Assembly: GCA_002937585.1 (NCBI GenBank)
Contig: PTKE01000007.1
Location: forward strand, 1 to 61,404
DNA: 61,404 nucleotides
Direction: 5' to 3'
Source of the DNA: Alphaproteobacteria bacterium MarineAlpha9_Bin6
Lineage (GTDB): Bacteria > Pseudomonadota > Alphaproteobacteria > UBA7887
Shown here: positions 31,050 to 41,524 of the stretch, piece by piece
How positions within the stretch are numbered: position 1 is the stretch's first letter
Layout of the letters: the number at the start of each line of letters is the position of its first letter
Position numbers and translations under genes: made by a program
Notes under the pieces: model-generated
The model's database searches: none
Seen by the model: only the letters and a program-made list of their open reading frames with translations
Told to the model about the DNA's origin: nothing

Positions 31050-32350
31050 TTAAATTTTCCTAGATAATGACGAGCCAAACTTTTGCCGTGTTCGACAGCA
31101 GGCTGGTCGAAGGCGTTCAAACCTAAAAGATCCGCCGCAAGAATCACCTCCAACATAAAATGCATTAGAAGCGCGCCCAAAGTCTCTTCTGTTAAACTAT
31201 CAAGATGAAAACGCCGCACAGGCCGTCCCTTATCAATCAACGCTTGCGCTGTTGCCTGATACTCCGCTGCCATTAGATCGCCAATTGCGTGTCCATACAA
31301 ACCATCAACCGTCGGATCATCCGCTAACGAGAATTCAAGTCTCTTGCCCAACCCTAATGTGTCCGTTGTTATGAATGTGAACATTTTATCGGGTGGACCA
31401 TCGAGATAAAGCTGCAACTGGCTATGCTGGTCCACTGTCCCAAGTGCGTTGATCGGAGTGATACCAAAACCGTTTTTCCCAAGAGACTCGGCAAAAAGCT
31501 GCCGATGCCAGAGAGCAAAACTCTCCAAGCGATCACAATAAGGCATCAATACATTCACCGTGACACCGTGCTTTTTAGCCAGCCCCACTGCTAACGCCGC
31601 GCCGCATGCTGGTTCCGAATCTCGAGGTTGACGAGCTTCAAGGGTAGATCTCAGTACGGCTTGAGAACCTGCCAGCACCGCCTTGCTATCGATCCCGACG
31701 ATCATTGCTGGTAATTGCCCCACTAACGAAAGGACAGAAAAGCGCCCGCTTATGTCAGGGTCATGATCGAGAATACGCAGCGACAAACGTGTAGCATACT
31801 CTCTGAGCGGATTATTGCCGGGCTCTGTAATCACGATAAAATTCTCTGTTAGGGCCGCTTCCCCGACTAGCTTGGAAACAGCTGTCAAACAAATCAAAAA
31901 TTGGCCGATGGTGGAAGTTGTTTTGCCCGACTTGCTGATGGTAATAAACACCGTGCTCCTAAGATCGAGACGATCGAGCAAACGATCTAGGCTATGGGGG
32001 TCAATATTGTCAAAAAAATGAATCTGCGGTTCCCCTGGGCCACCACGCGGGTCTTCCGCCAACGCAGCAAGCGTGCGACCGCCAAGACTGGAACCGCCGG
32101 TACCAAGCACCACAACCTGCCCCGCACGGCAACGAATTTTATCTGCTAACTTAACTGCTGTACTCAATTGCCCGCCTGCGTTAGGCAAGTGCAACAACGG
32201 CAATTCGTGATTTTCGTATGCCTTCCGCAAACGATTTAGGGCAGGACTACAATCCTTTAATACATCTTCAAAGGCATGATCCGATAGCCGAGTTGTCCCG
32301 GGTTCGCGTGCGATGCAACCATTAATGTCCTGATGATAAATCACGCCCAA
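31046..32350 (-). CDS. pgi: Glucose-6-phosphate isomerase
   Basis: [22 protein letters not shown], [13 protein letters not shown]; short alphaproteobacterial form. Confidence 0.9.
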   Translation of the reverse strand: MGVIYHQDINGCIAREPGTTRLSDHAFEDVLKDCSPALNRLRKAYENHELPLLHLPNAGGQLSTAVKLADKIRCRAGQVVVLGTGGSSLGGRTLAALAEDPRGGPGEPQIHFFDNIDPHSLDRLLDRLDLRSTVFITISKSGKTTSTIGQFLICLTAVSKLVGEAALTENFIVITEPGNNPLREYATRLSLRILDHDPDISGRFSVLSLVGQLPAMIVGIDSKAVLAGSQAVLRSTLEARQPRDSEPACGAALAVGLAKKHGVTVNVLMPYCDRLESFALWHRQLFAESLGKNGFGITPINALGTVDQHSQLQLYLDGPPDKMFTFITTDTLGLGKRLEFSLADDPTVDGLYGHAIGDLMAAEYQATAQALIDKGRPVRRFHLDSLTEETLGALLMHFMLEVILAADLLGLNAFDQPAVEHGKSLARHYLGKFK

Positions 32351-32538
32351 CCACCCTCATAGTTTTTTGGCGGCTATGTAATATTTTGGTGCGTACTGGG
32401 ATATCAAGTCTTTGTCACTGCTTCAGTTCTTATCTTAAAAGTGTCTATCTATTACAATGGCGGGCTCGTCCTTTCCCAAAAACATGCTTCCCACTAAGAA
32501 GGCGCAGTGTGGCATGACAAAAACCGTCATTAAGACTA

Positions 32539-33081
32539 TTATTTGCGTCTGATTGTTGGAGATTCGCCATAGGTAACCGGCAATCCAGCAGCGGCATTTT
32601 CTCGCAGCCGCTCCGCTTCAGCGACCGGATCAATGATCAATGAGCTATCTGCATCACCCTGCCAAAACATTAAATCATCGACGAATCTGCCATCCTCAAC
32701 CATATAAATTCCATTTTCTCTATCAATAGTTTGACGGATCCTTGCATCAGTGTTGAGCGCCCCAGCACCTGCCAAAAGGGCTGTCTCTCCCTCGGAGCGA
32801 TCTGCTGCAGGCCCATCATCTAAACCCAAGAGAATGCGCTCGGCTTGCTGACGCAAATCGACATATTGGGCTTGTGCTGCTCCTGGCGTGGGCGGGCGCA
32901 AATCGAAATTTGGCGGTAAGGATAGAGGCGCCCGCTCCACGACGAGATATTCATCCGGACTTTGTTTCTCTATACCGAGCGTCTGCCGTGCTGCTTGTAA
33001 ACTGCATGCCGCTAGCCAACTGGCTGATACAGCCATCATGCAAGCCTCGAGCCAGTATCGTTGAAACCTACTGACATTCAT
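32539..33081 (-). CDS. DUF3035 domain-containing lipoprotein
   Basis: LAAC lipobox; PDEYLVVERAPLSLPPNFDLRPPTPGA; downstream of lspA. Confidence 0.88.
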   Translation of the reverse strand: MNVSRFQRYWLEACMMAVSASWLAACSLQAARQTLGIEKQSPDEYLVVERAPLSLPPNFDLRPPTPGAAQAQYVDLRQQAERILLGLDDGPAADRSEGETALLAGAGALNTDARIRQTIDRENGIYMVEDGRFVDDLMFWQGDADSSLIIDPVAEAERLRENAAAGLPVTYGESPTIRRK

Positions 33082-33557
33082 TTTAGATCTAACTTACTGC
33101 GTCCATATCGTTCCAGCAATGATGCCAAGACAAAGAGAGCAACGCCAATAGTAATCGCACTATCCGCAACATTAAAGGCCGGCCAATGCCATCCGTAAAG
33201 GTGAAAATCCAAAAAATCCACCACCGCTTTATGGACCAACCGATCAATCACATTGGCGAATGCGCCACCAATAATCATACCCAATGCGGCACAGACAGAC
33301 CGGTTAGTGCTGTTAGCAAGCCATCGCATCAGAATTATTGATACAATCAGCGCTAAAGCTACCAAAATGTATCGGGTCAATTCACCTTCACTAGAGAAAA
33401 GCCCGAAACTTATTCCAGTATTCATAACTACGACTAGGTTAAGAAAGGGAGTGACAGGGACACCTTGGAACGGCCCAAGCACACTCAAGGTTATAATCTT
33501 GCTGACCTGGTCAACAACAATAACCAAGCCCGCAATAGCTAGACCAAAATAGAGCAT
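33078..33557 (-). CDS. lspA: Signal peptidase II (lipoprotein signal peptidase)
   Basis: DQVSKI, NTGISFGL, GGAFANVIDRL, VVDFLDFH, WPAFNVADSAI. Confidence 0.97.
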   Translation of the reverse strand: MLYFGLAIAGLVIVVDQVSKIITLSVLGPFQGVPVTPFLNLVVVMNTGISFGLFSSEGELTRYILVALALIVSIILMRWLANSTNRSVCAALGMIIGGAFANVIDRLVHKAVVDFLDFHLYGWHWPAFNVADSAITIGVALFVLASLLERYGRSKLDLK

Positions 33558-33574
33558 TCTTCAGCGCACGAGGA

Positions 33575-36382
33575 TCAAGACCCAACAGCCGATATACACC
33601 GTTCACATAAGCCCGGGCGATCAGTGCATAGACCCACACTGGCCAAATGTTGCCAACACCGGCTGCATTTTTTACCCTGCGCCATAGTCACTGTGACCGC
33701 GATGTCAGACACTTCGTCCAGCCTGAAACCTTCCGGCAGAGCCTTCTCCAACGACGATGATACTTCCGACGCGATTGCAAGTTCAGCCATATCCAGCGTG
33801 TCAGTTAAACGGGCGTCGGCAGGATCAGTGAGATAAATATGCACGGCTGCTTCAAGGCTAGAACCGATCCGTTTCTCCGTTCGTTCCACTTCAAGCGCGC
33901 CTGTCACGACACGACGAATTTCACGTACCCTGTTCCACCGTATGGCCAAATCCGGATCATGCCAAACAGTTGGAAGATCCGGAAAGAGACACAAGTGAAC
34001 ACTGTCATCCTTGGATGGAAAACGAGAAAGCCACGCCTCCTCGGAAGTGAAAGGCAAGGCCGGTGCCAGCCAGGCTGTTAAACAATTAAACAAATAGTCG
34101 AGCACAGTCCGAGCGGCACGCCGACGTTTGCTGCCGGATACATCACAATAAAGCGCGTCTTTTCGGACATCAAAATAGAATGCTGATAGATCTGTCGCAC
34201 AAAAATTATGTAAAGCACTGTAAAATGTGTGGAAGGAATAATCTCTGACGGCAGAACGCAGTGTCACATCTAGTTCCCCCAGGCGATGCAGAACCCAACG
34301 TTCCAGTTCTGGCATGTCTGCCAACGGCAATCGTTCCATTTCATCGAAATTATTCAAATTGCCCAATAAATAACGCAACGTGTTCCGGAGACGACGATAG
34401 TTATCAACCAATCCCTTAACAATTTCCGGCCCAATGCGCATGTCCTCAGTATAATCCGTGGTTGCAACCCAAAGACGAAGAATATCCGCTCCGCTTTGCT
34501 CAATTACGCGCTGAGGCGCAATGACATTGCCAAGCGATTTCGACATTTTTCGTCCCTCACCGTCCATAACAAAACCGTGCGTAAGAACCTCTCGGTATGG
34601 AGCACAACCTCTTGTACCGCAGGCCTCGAGAAGCGATGAGTGAAACCAACCGCGGTGTTGATCAGATCCCTCCAGATAGAGATTCGCGGGCCAAGTCTGA
34701 GTATCGTCCGGCTCAAGCACAAAACTATGAGTGGAACCCGAATCGAACCATACGTCGAGGATGTCCTTGACCTGACTATAATCTTTAGGATTGAGATCAG
34801 GACCTAGAAAGCGGGCTGGATCCGCGGTAAACCAGATGTCTGCACCATATTGTTCCACTTCCTTCGCAACACGCTCAATAACCTCTGGGTCACGCAACGG
34901 CTCATCAGTTTTCTTATGCACAAACACCGCAATTGGGACCCCCCAAGCACGCTGGCGCGACACACACCAGTCAGGCCGTGCCTCCACCATTGAACGGATA
35001 CGGTTGAGACCAGTCGCGGGAACCCATCGCGTTTCATCTATCGCACGGAGAGCAGTGGCCCGCAAACCAGATTCATCCATGCTGATAAACCACTGAGGTG
35101 TGTTTCGGAAAATTATTGGTTTTTTAGACCTCCATGAATGCGGATAAGAGTGAACATAGTTTTTGGTCGCAACCAACGCCCCAAATTCAGCAAGCTGCCG
35201 AATAACATCTGGATTCACCTTGTACACGTGTGCACCGCTAAATAACGGCACTTCTGGGAGGAATGAACCATTGTCACTGACAGTGTCAGGAACCTCAAGA
35301 CCATGTCGTTGGCCAAACTCAAAGTCATCCGCCCCATGACCCGGCGCAATGTGAACAAACCCTGTGCCCTGGTCAGTGGAAACGAAAGAACCAGCGTATA
35401 ATGGTGCTTCAGTGGCATACCCTGCATCAAAGAGGGGGTGATGGGTAAGGGTGCCCGAAAGATCCTCCCCACGCATGCTAGAAATCTGGCACCAGCTCTC
35501 AACTCCCGCGTGCTCAGCAACAGATTGAGCCAATGACTCGGCTATTACTACCCGCTCACCTTGACGCATTAGTGACTCAGGTCTGACAGCCTCGACCTCA
35601 TATACCCCGTATCCGATGTCAGCACCAAATGCGATTGCTCTATTACCAGGAATCGTCCACGGAGTGGTTGTCCAAATGATAATTGACGAACCCTCTAGCG
35701 CATCATTAAATCCCTTAATTACTGGAAAGCGCACGTAGATTGCCGTTGAGGTTATATCTTTATACTCGACCTCGGCTTCGGCCAATGCTGTCTGCTCAAC
35801 TGGTGACCACATCACCGGCTTAGCGCCCTTGTAGAGCCCGCCATTTAGTAAAAACTTACCCATCTCACGTACGATTTGAGCCTCCGCCTCAAAACTCATG
35901 GTCAGGTAGGGACGATCCCAAGCCCCGAGAACAGCAAGGCGTTTAAAGTCTGCCATTTGAGCGCTGATCCAATGATCAGCGTAAGCGCGGCACTCCTTGC
36001 GAAATTGGTCAACCGGAACAGTGTCCTTGGACTTCCCTTTCCGGCGATACTCCTGCTCAACTTGCCATTCGATGGGGAGTCCATGACAGTCCCAGCCTGG
36101 AATAAAGTGTGCGTCGTAGCCCATCATTTGCCGGCTGCGGTTAACCATATCCTTGAGAATTTTATTCATTGCGGTGCCGATATGAATCGGCCCGTTAGCG
36201 TAAGGTGGCCCATCATGCAAAATGAATTTTTCGCGACCTTTTGCGGCCTCGCGCAAGCGCGGCCATAAACGGATTTTTTCCCAGCGCGCGAGTAGTTTCG
36301 GCTCGCGAGCAGGCAATCCCGCTTTCATCGGAAAGTCAGTCCGAGGTAAAAATAACGTTGCTTTGTAGTCGGTATCTACCAT
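33575..36382 (-). CDS. ileS: Isoleucine--tRNA ligase
   Basis: HDGPPYANGPIHIGTAMNKILKD, KMSKSLGN, C-terminal CSRCWQH...CERC zinc motif. Confidence 0.98.
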   Translation of the reverse strand: MVDTDYKATLFLPRTDFPMKAGLPAREPKLLARWEKIRLWPRLREAAKGREKFILHDGPPYANGPIHIGTAMNKILKDMVNRSRQMMGYDAHFIPGWDCHGLPIEWQVEQEYRRKGKSKDTVPVDQFRKECRAYADHWISAQMADFKRLAVLGAWDRPYLTMSFEAEAQIVREMGKFLLNGGLYKGAKPVMWSPVEQTALAEAEVEYKDITSTAIYVRFPVIKGFNDALEGSSIIIWTTTPWTIPGNRAIAFGADIGYGVYEVEAVRPESLMRQGERVVIAESLAQSVAEHAGVESWCQISSMRGEDLSGTLTHHPLFDAGYATEAPLYAGSFVSTDQGTGFVHIAPGHGADDFEFGQRHGLEVPDTVSDNGSFLPEVPLFSGAHVYKVNPDVIRQLAEFGALVATKNYVHSYPHSWRSKKPIIFRNTPQWFISMDESGLRATALRAIDETRWVPATGLNRIRSMVEARPDWCVSRQRAWGVPIAVFVHKKTDEPLRDPEVIERVAKEVEQYGADIWFTADPARFLGPDLNPKDYSQVKDILDVWFDSGSTHSFVLEPDDTQTWPANLYLEGSDQHRGWFHSSLLEACGTRGCAPYREVLTHGFVMDGEGRKMSKSLGNVIAPQRVIEQSGADILRLWVATTDYTEDMRIGPEIVKGLVDNYRRLRNTLRYLLGNLNNFDEMERLPLADMPELERWVLHRLGELDVTLRSAVRDYSFHTFYSALHNFCATDLSAFYFDVRKDALYCDVSGSKRRRAARTVLDYLFNCLTAWLAPALPFTSEEAWLSRFPSKDDSVHLCLFPDLPTVWHDPDLAIRWNRVREIRRVVTGALEVERTEKRIGSSLEAAVHIYLTDPADARLTDTLDMAELAIASEVSSSLEKALPEGFRLDEVSDIAVTVTMAQGKKCSRCWQHLASVGLCTDRPGLCERCISAVGS

Positions 36383-36441
36383 GGTCTGCGTTTTATACGC
36401 GATCGATCAGCGCACGAAAGGTTTTTAAGTAAGCATTAACC

Positions 36442-37419
36442 CTACTGATTAAACGCCGTGCGCCCAATATCGGTAGGTGGTTTGGAGCCAGCTAACATAA
36501 ATTGTGCAACACGAGCGTCCTCATCCATTTGTTCGGTTAGTGCATCGATGCTCTCGAATTTTTCCTCTGGACGGATCCAATTAAAAAAGGCGACACGCAA
36601 ATATTTTCCATAGAGGTCGCCATCATAGTCAAATAGGTGCACTTCCAGAGTCGGAATATTGGTTTTAAACATAGGTCGAATACCCGCATTGGCGACTGCA
36701 GCATACCAGTCAGTGCCCTGACTACTGACCACTCCACACCATACCGCGTAAATTCCGTAGGCCGGAATCACATGGTCTCCAAACTCCATATTAGCGGTTG
36801 GGTAGCCCAATTCACGGCCGCGCGCGTCTCCTTGAACCACCCGGGCCTCCACTTCCCACATATGCCCAAGTATCGCTGCCGCCAGACGCGGTTCACCGCG
36901 CTGCAAATAAGAGCGCACTCGCGTAGACGAGTAAAGCTCACCGGCGTTCCCTATGGGTGACACTTCGGTAACTCCGAAACCAAACTCTTGACCGGCACGA
37001 GCAAGAAATTGGCAATCACCGACTCGACTCTTGCCAAACCGATAGTCATGGCCAACTACGACGTGGCAAGCACCTAAGTCATCAACCAAAACCTCGCGGA
37101 CAAAATCCTCCGGAGTTTTTTGACTAAAGGCGTTGGAAAAAGGCAACATATAAAGGATTTCAACACCGCATTCGCGCAATCGTCTGACCTTAACCCTAAA
37201 TGGCGAAAGGCGCCGCGGTGATGTCTCGGGCCTAAGCACCATTACTGGGTGTGGCTCAAAAGTAAGCACACCGAGTGGCACACGCTCAGTATGCGCCAAT
37301 TCAGCTGCACGACCGATAACACCGCGATGTCCGAGGTGAACACCGTCGAAATTCCCCAGTGCCACTATCGCACCCCGAGAAGAATTTGGTAACGCTCGAT
37401 ATCGACGAATTATTTGCAT
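36442..37419 (-). CDS. ribF: Bifunctional riboflavin kinase/FAD synthetase
   Basis: AIVALGNFDGVHLGHRGVI, VGHDYRFGK, YSSTRVRSYLQRG, GYPTANM. Confidence 0.96.
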   Translation of the reverse strand: MQIIRRYRALPNSSRGAIVALGNFDGVHLGHRGVIGRAAELAHTERVPLGVLTFEPHPVMVLRPETSPRRLSPFRVKVRRLRECGVEILYMLPFSNAFSQKTPEDFVREVLVDDLGACHVVVGHDYRFGKSRVGDCQFLARAGQEFGFGVTEVSPIGNAGELYSSTRVRSYLQRGEPRLAAAILGHMWEVEARVVQGDARGRELGYPTANMEFGDHVIPAYGIYAVWCGVVSSQGTDWYAAVANAGIRPMFKTNIPTLEVHLFDYDGDLYGKYLRVAFFNWIRPEEKFESIDALTEQMDEDARVAQFMLAGSKPPTDIGRTAFNQ

Positions 37420-37474
37420 TTAGTGGCAGCTCTAGCTTAATCAAATACAGCGCACAACTAGCCCTATCGACAGT

Positions 37475-37498
37475 GTAACGGTTTCCGTTTGCCGTTAC
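37475..37498. other. Hairpin between di-heme gene and ribF (GTAACGG-N10-CCGTTAC)
   Basis: 7-bp inverted repeat read directly; no clear U-tract on either strand. Confidence 0.4.
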
Positions 37499-37539
37499 CC
37501 CTAGAATGCCTATGTACTGCTTGTTTTCGTGGAATTAAA

Positions 37540-39063
37540 TCAAAGCGACCTAAGAAAAGCAATCAGGGCATCGCGATCCCCCTCCGGCATCGCGCGCACT
37601 ACCTCACGAGCAGCCGTAGCCTCACCACCGTGCCAAAGAATTGCCTCTAAGAGCCCGCGTGCGCGACCATCATGCAGGAAAAACCGGTGCAGGTTGACGC
37701 GTCGGACCAACCCAATCCCCCAAAGCGGTGGAGTTCGCCATTCCCGACCCGAGGCTTCAAAGTCAGGCCGTCCATCAGCTAGACCTTCACCCATGTCATG
37801 GAGCAAAACATCCGTGTATGGATGGATACTCTGCTCCGCTAATTCAGGCAGCGCGGTGACAGTACCTGTAGTCAGATTCGGTGTGTGGCAACTCACGCAG
37901 CCCGCATAAGTAAACAAGCGCTCACCTCGGCGCACGGTCGGATCCTCTACATTGCGTCGCGCGGGTACTGCCAATGATCGAGCGTATAGCACCAGCTTTT
38001 CGAGACGCTGATCGTCGAGCTCTGGTACACCTCCATTAGGCGCAGATAGGCAGGCAGTCTGAGCGGGAGGACAGTTCTCGTTCGGAAAAAGCGACGTGGT
38101 AATACCCATATCACTAACCGCAGCACTAGCTACCTGCTGGTAAAGACTCGCGACATTCGCTTTCCAACCAAATCTGCCAAGTGCGAGGCGCTTCGCCACC
38201 GGGTCCCATACACGGTTGACACGGCCTGATATTCCGTCGCCATCTATATCATCTGGATCGGCGCTAGCCTCAATCACCGTCGCCTCAATCGCCTCCAGCA
38301 AACCGAGGCCGTGGGTCGCCGGAGCTACTCGAGGCGAATACATTGCGTCGTGACCTAGCGGGCCATAATTGAGTTCGGAGAACTCATAGATCGGCGCACG
38401 CAAGGAATAAGGCTGGCCGTCAGCGAATACGCCGCCAACCTCACGGTAGCGTATTGTCGCTCGCCCTTCCTTGGGCACGCCAAGAATACCCTTGTCCTGA
38501 AGTTGCGAGCCATAAATGGGGTGGGGCACCGGCCCGCCATTGATTCCAACGCCAGGCACACTCAAACGAACCAACATCGATTTCATTGGCTCTTCTGAAT
38601 TTTTCGGCGGGCGGCCGCGCCCATCCTTCAGGTGACAACCCGAGCAAGATACCCGGTTGAAGGTAGGTCCCAATCCGTCCAGGCTATCCACTGAGGCAGG
38701 CGCAATCACCCAGTTGCGGCGAAAGAGATGGCGCCCAAAGGCGAAAGAACGGAGCCGACTCGGATCAAGATTGGCCAACGGCGCTGAAAATGCCTCGCGG
38801 GTATCTAAATAAGTCGTTGTAGTGCCGCCAGAAAGGGCGCTCGTCGGAAAAGTTTCCAATGGCACAGGATCGGCTAAATTGTGCCAAACCCATCGATTCC
38901 AATCCATCGCGTAAGGCATCCCCTTGCCCGGAACATAATCATCTTCGGGACCCATTGGGAGCACCGGCACGTCTGACTGCTTGCGACGAGTGTCAGCTCC
39001 AAAAGGGGAACTCACACCAAAAGTAATAATTAAAATCAAGCAAACCGCAAAAACACGTAGCAA
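37540..39063 (-). CDS. Di-heme oxidoreductase (DUF1111, 'thiol oxidoreductase' family), periplasmic c-type cytochrome
   Basis: Signal peptide; two CxxCH motifs (SCSGCHLKDGRG, AGCVSCHTPNL); GNGISGR/DGDGISGR-like region; C-terminal LHDGRARGLLEAILWHGGEA. Confidence 0.95.
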   Translation of the reverse strand: MLRVFAVCLILIITFGVSSPFGADTRRKQSDVPVLPMGPEDDYVPGKGMPYAMDWNRWVWHNLADPVPLETFPTSALSGGTTTTYLDTREAFSAPLANLDPSRLRSFAFGRHLFRRNWVIAPASVDSLDGLGPTFNRVSCSGCHLKDGRGRPPKNSEEPMKSMLVRLSVPGVGINGGPVPHPIYGSQLQDKGILGVPKEGRATIRYREVGGVFADGQPYSLRAPIYEFSELNYGPLGHDAMYSPRVAPATHGLGLLEAIEATVIEASADPDDIDGDGISGRVNRVWDPVAKRLALGRFGWKANVASLYQQVASAAVSDMGITTSLFPNENCPPAQTACLSAPNGGVPELDDQRLEKLVLYARSLAVPARRNVEDPTVRRGERLFTYAGCVSCHTPNLTTGTVTALPELAEQSIHPYTDVLLHDMGEGLADGRPDFEASGREWRTPPLWGIGLVRRVNLHRFFLHDGRARGLLEAILWHGGEATAAREVVRAMPEGDRDALIAFLRSL

Positions 39064-39101
39064 CCGATAGCTCCTTTAAAATTCAACGCTAACGAAGATT
39101 C

Positions 39102-40307
39102 TCATTCTCGCCTTACTTCACCATCATTAACATTAATGGCAAGGTCGAGTTGCGCACCTACTTCTCTTATAAGGGCCGCCTGTGTCATCAACGCGTCAAC
39201 GGCCAACTCTGCATTTTCACGTGCGATGCTACCGTAAGGTGAGGCCAAAACAAGATCAAAGGGTGAGCCAATCCTTTTTACCAAAGATATCGTTCGAGCC
39301 AGTACCTCAATCATGCGCTGATTCAAATTGGGATTTATCTTTTCAACAAGATCACTGATCCCAACACCATAGTAGTCGCCGTAGCGGCCGAAGTAGACGT
39401 TCTCAATCCCAAGCGCATTATACAGAAAATCATTATGGGTATTGTCGCTAAAGCAAGAGTGCTCGTCCTCCGGATCACCACTATCGAGAGGTACTGCTAT
39501 TCGCTCTGAAGCCAATTCGAATTGGGACATGATCAGAATCCCAGTGAGAATATAAGCCAAAGTTTTGTCTTCTGGCATCGCGCGAAACGCTGCCGCGTAG
39601 TTGTCGGTGGCAGGTCGCCATTCGGCGACAAGGAACTCATGGTCCTCGACTAGCTGTGCAGTCACTAATTCGAGATATTGCCGCCGGCGATCATTAACGT
39701 TTATCCCGGATTCAAAATCGCTAACGGGTCGGGTCCCCGGCCCGACTTCGTTGAGGTCCTGACCCCACAGCAGAAACTCGATAGCGTGGTACCCTGTGGA
39801 TACATCGCGATCATCATCAGTCTGATTACTAGACAGAATTGATATCCGAGTTAGCTCAATAGACTCATCATTGATAATTCCGGCCGACGGGTTCCCGTGA
39901 ACATAATCAATATAGGCCTCGTTAAGAGGCCACGAATTCAACCGCCCCTCCGGGCCCTCCACATCCCTCGCAGGGTCATAATAATCAATCGGACCACCAT
40001 AAAAACGGAACGCCTCCGATTGGCCGTAGGCCGCTCGTGCAGTCAGCCAAGACTCCCGAGCGCGCTTAAGAGACGGTTCATCAGGTGTCTCAAGCAATGC
40101 CTGAATTGACTTTTCAAGTGCTCGAACACGGCTGAGACAATCTTTGTAGGTCCGATAAACCAGTTCAGCATAACTTTCTATTTGGGGCTTTGCCGACGGC
40201 ACACCATTTGCCCAGGAAGATTGCGCCGGCAGCACTGGCCCAAACCATATTGCTACCGTTACAGAGGCAAGGCCTACTAACCTTAAAATGCCCCTAAAAT
40301 AAGTCAT
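39102..40307 (-). CDS. Imelysin family protein (peptidase M75 superfamily, iron-regulated)
   Basis: STGYHAIEFLLWGQDLN (GxHxxE) motif, PLNEAYIDYVHG, ECSFSDNTHND-like segment (EHSCFSDNTHNDF). Confidence 0.95.
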   Translation of the reverse strand: MTYFRGILRLVGLASVTVAIWFGPVLPAQSSWANGVPSAKPQIESYAELVYRTYKDCLSRVRALEKSIQALLETPDEPSLKRARESWLTARAAYGQSEAFRFYGGPIDYYDPARDVEGPEGRLNSWPLNEAYIDYVHGNPSAGIINDESIELTRISILSSNQTDDDRDVSTGYHAIEFLLWGQDLNEVGPGTRPVSDFESGINVNDRRRQYLELVTAQLVEDHEFLVAEWRPATDNYAAAFRAMPEDKTLAYILTGILIMSQFELASERIAVPLDSGDPEDEHSCFSDNTHNDFLYNALGIENVYFGRYGDYYGVGISDLVEKINPNLNQRMIEVLARTISLVKRIGSPFDLVLASPYGSIARENAELAVDALMTQAALIREVGAQLDLAINVNDGEVRRE

Positions 40308-40368
40308 TCAATCGATCCTACGTGTACGGGCTTCCCACGAGCCATATCAACACCCATGAGTACTCTCC

Positions 40369-40387
40369 GATAATGCAAATCATTCTC
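40369..40387. promoter_or_regulatory. Candidate Fur box upstream of the imelysin/di-heme operon
   Basis: GATAATGCAAATCATTCTC versus the classical GATAATGATAATCATTATC: 16/19 identical, 62 bp upstream of the imelysin start codon. Confidence 0.75.
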
Positions 40388-40514
40388 AATATCAACCTAT
40401 GGCTACTAATTTGGTGTGCCCCTCTATATCTGATGGGTCTATTTGAATTGACGACACCTTTATCGCTCTCTAGGTTCGCCCCAATTGTTCAACCAACAAA
40501 TACCAACTTACACC

Positions 40515-41480
40515 ATGACTGACTCGGATGCCGGCACCCTGGACGATAGCCGCTCCACCCATTCGCAGGGTAGGCTAGAACGTTTGTTGCGGGCAGGGGC
40601 CTTTGTGGTAACTGCCGAAACCACGCCACCCGTTAGCGCCGACCCAGCAGCTCTGCTCGAAGTTACCGAAGATCTGCGTGACTGGGCCGATGCCGTCAAC
40701 GTCACGGATAGCGCAGGCGCTAAATCGCATATGGCAAGCCTAGTTGCAGCGTCACTGTTAATGCGAGCCGGCATTGAACCAATCCTCCAGTTCACGGTTC
40801 GGGATCGCAATAGGATTGCACTGCAAAACGATCTTTTGGGTGCTGGAGCACTTGGTATCTCTAATATTTTATGTTTGACGGGGGACAATATTTCGGCAGG
40901 CGATCAACCGGACGCCAAGATGGTCATGGACCTGGATAGCCGAGGCCTAGTGTCATTGGCGCGCGATATGCGCGACAGCCGCCAATTGCCAACTGGGCGA
41001 CCGATCGAGAAGGCCCCGGGTCTTTTCATCGGCGCCACGGATGCACCACAGGAGCCCGACAATGAATGGAGTGCAACCGCTCTGCAGTCCAAGGTCGACG
41101 CCGGCGCTGAGTTTTTTCAGACCCAATTTTGTTTTGATATCGATCTTGTACGGCGCTACATGGAGCGTCTTGAGAACGAAGGCGTATTAGAACGCGCCTA
41201 CTTCCTGATAGGAATTGGCCCAATCGCGTCTGCCAAATCGGCGCGTTGGATGAACCAAAACCTTTTCGGTGTGGATATTCCGGAAAGTCTCATTGGTCGC
41301 CTGGAGCAAGCTACCAACCAACAGGCTGAAGGCCGCCGGGTCTGTCTCGAGTTAATACAACAATTACGTGAAGTCACCGGCGTATCCGGTGTGCACCTCA
41401 TGGGGCCACAAGCAGAACGGTCAGCGGCCCAAGTCATCGCCGACTCCGGAATTTTGAATGAACGGCCTGAAGTCGCATGA
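40515..41480 (+). CDS. Methylenetetrahydrofolate reductase (MetF-like)
   Basis: FVVTAETTPPVSADP, DAVNVTDSAGAKSHMASL, EPILQFTVRDRNRIALQNDLLGAGALGI.NILCLTGD; MTHFR TIM-barrel pattern. Confidence 0.88.
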   Translation: MTDSDAGTLDDSRSTHSQGRLERLLRAGAFVVTAETTPPVSADPAALLEVTEDLRDWADAVNVTDSAGAKSHMASLVAASLLMRAGIEPILQFTVRDRNRIALQNDLLGAGALGISNILCLTGDNISAGDQPDAKMVMDLDSRGLVSLARDMRDSRQLPTGRPIEKAPGLFIGATDAPQEPDNEWSATALQSKVDAGAEFFQTQFCFDIDLVRRYMERLENEGVLERAYFLIGIGPIASAKSARWMNQNLFGVDIPESLIGRLEQATNQQAEGRRVCLELIQQLREVTGVSGVHLMGPQAERSAAQVIADSGILNERPEVA

Positions 41481-41524
41481 CCACACAGGGCGGGGCTAGA
41501 CTAAACGCGTAAATCGACGTTGGC

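Noticed and set aside
32351-32538. Possible decayed gene between pgi and the DUF3035 lipoprotein gene
   Set aside because: All three minus-strand frames were read over the central part; only a 31-aa open stretch (MTVFVMPHCAFLVGSMFLGKDEPAIVIDRHF) with no recognisable similarity.
40322-40522. 66-aa plus-strand ORF across the imelysin/metF divergent region
   Set aside because: It covers the Fur-box region and overlaps the metF start; hydrophobic patch but no family resemblance and better explained as intergenic.
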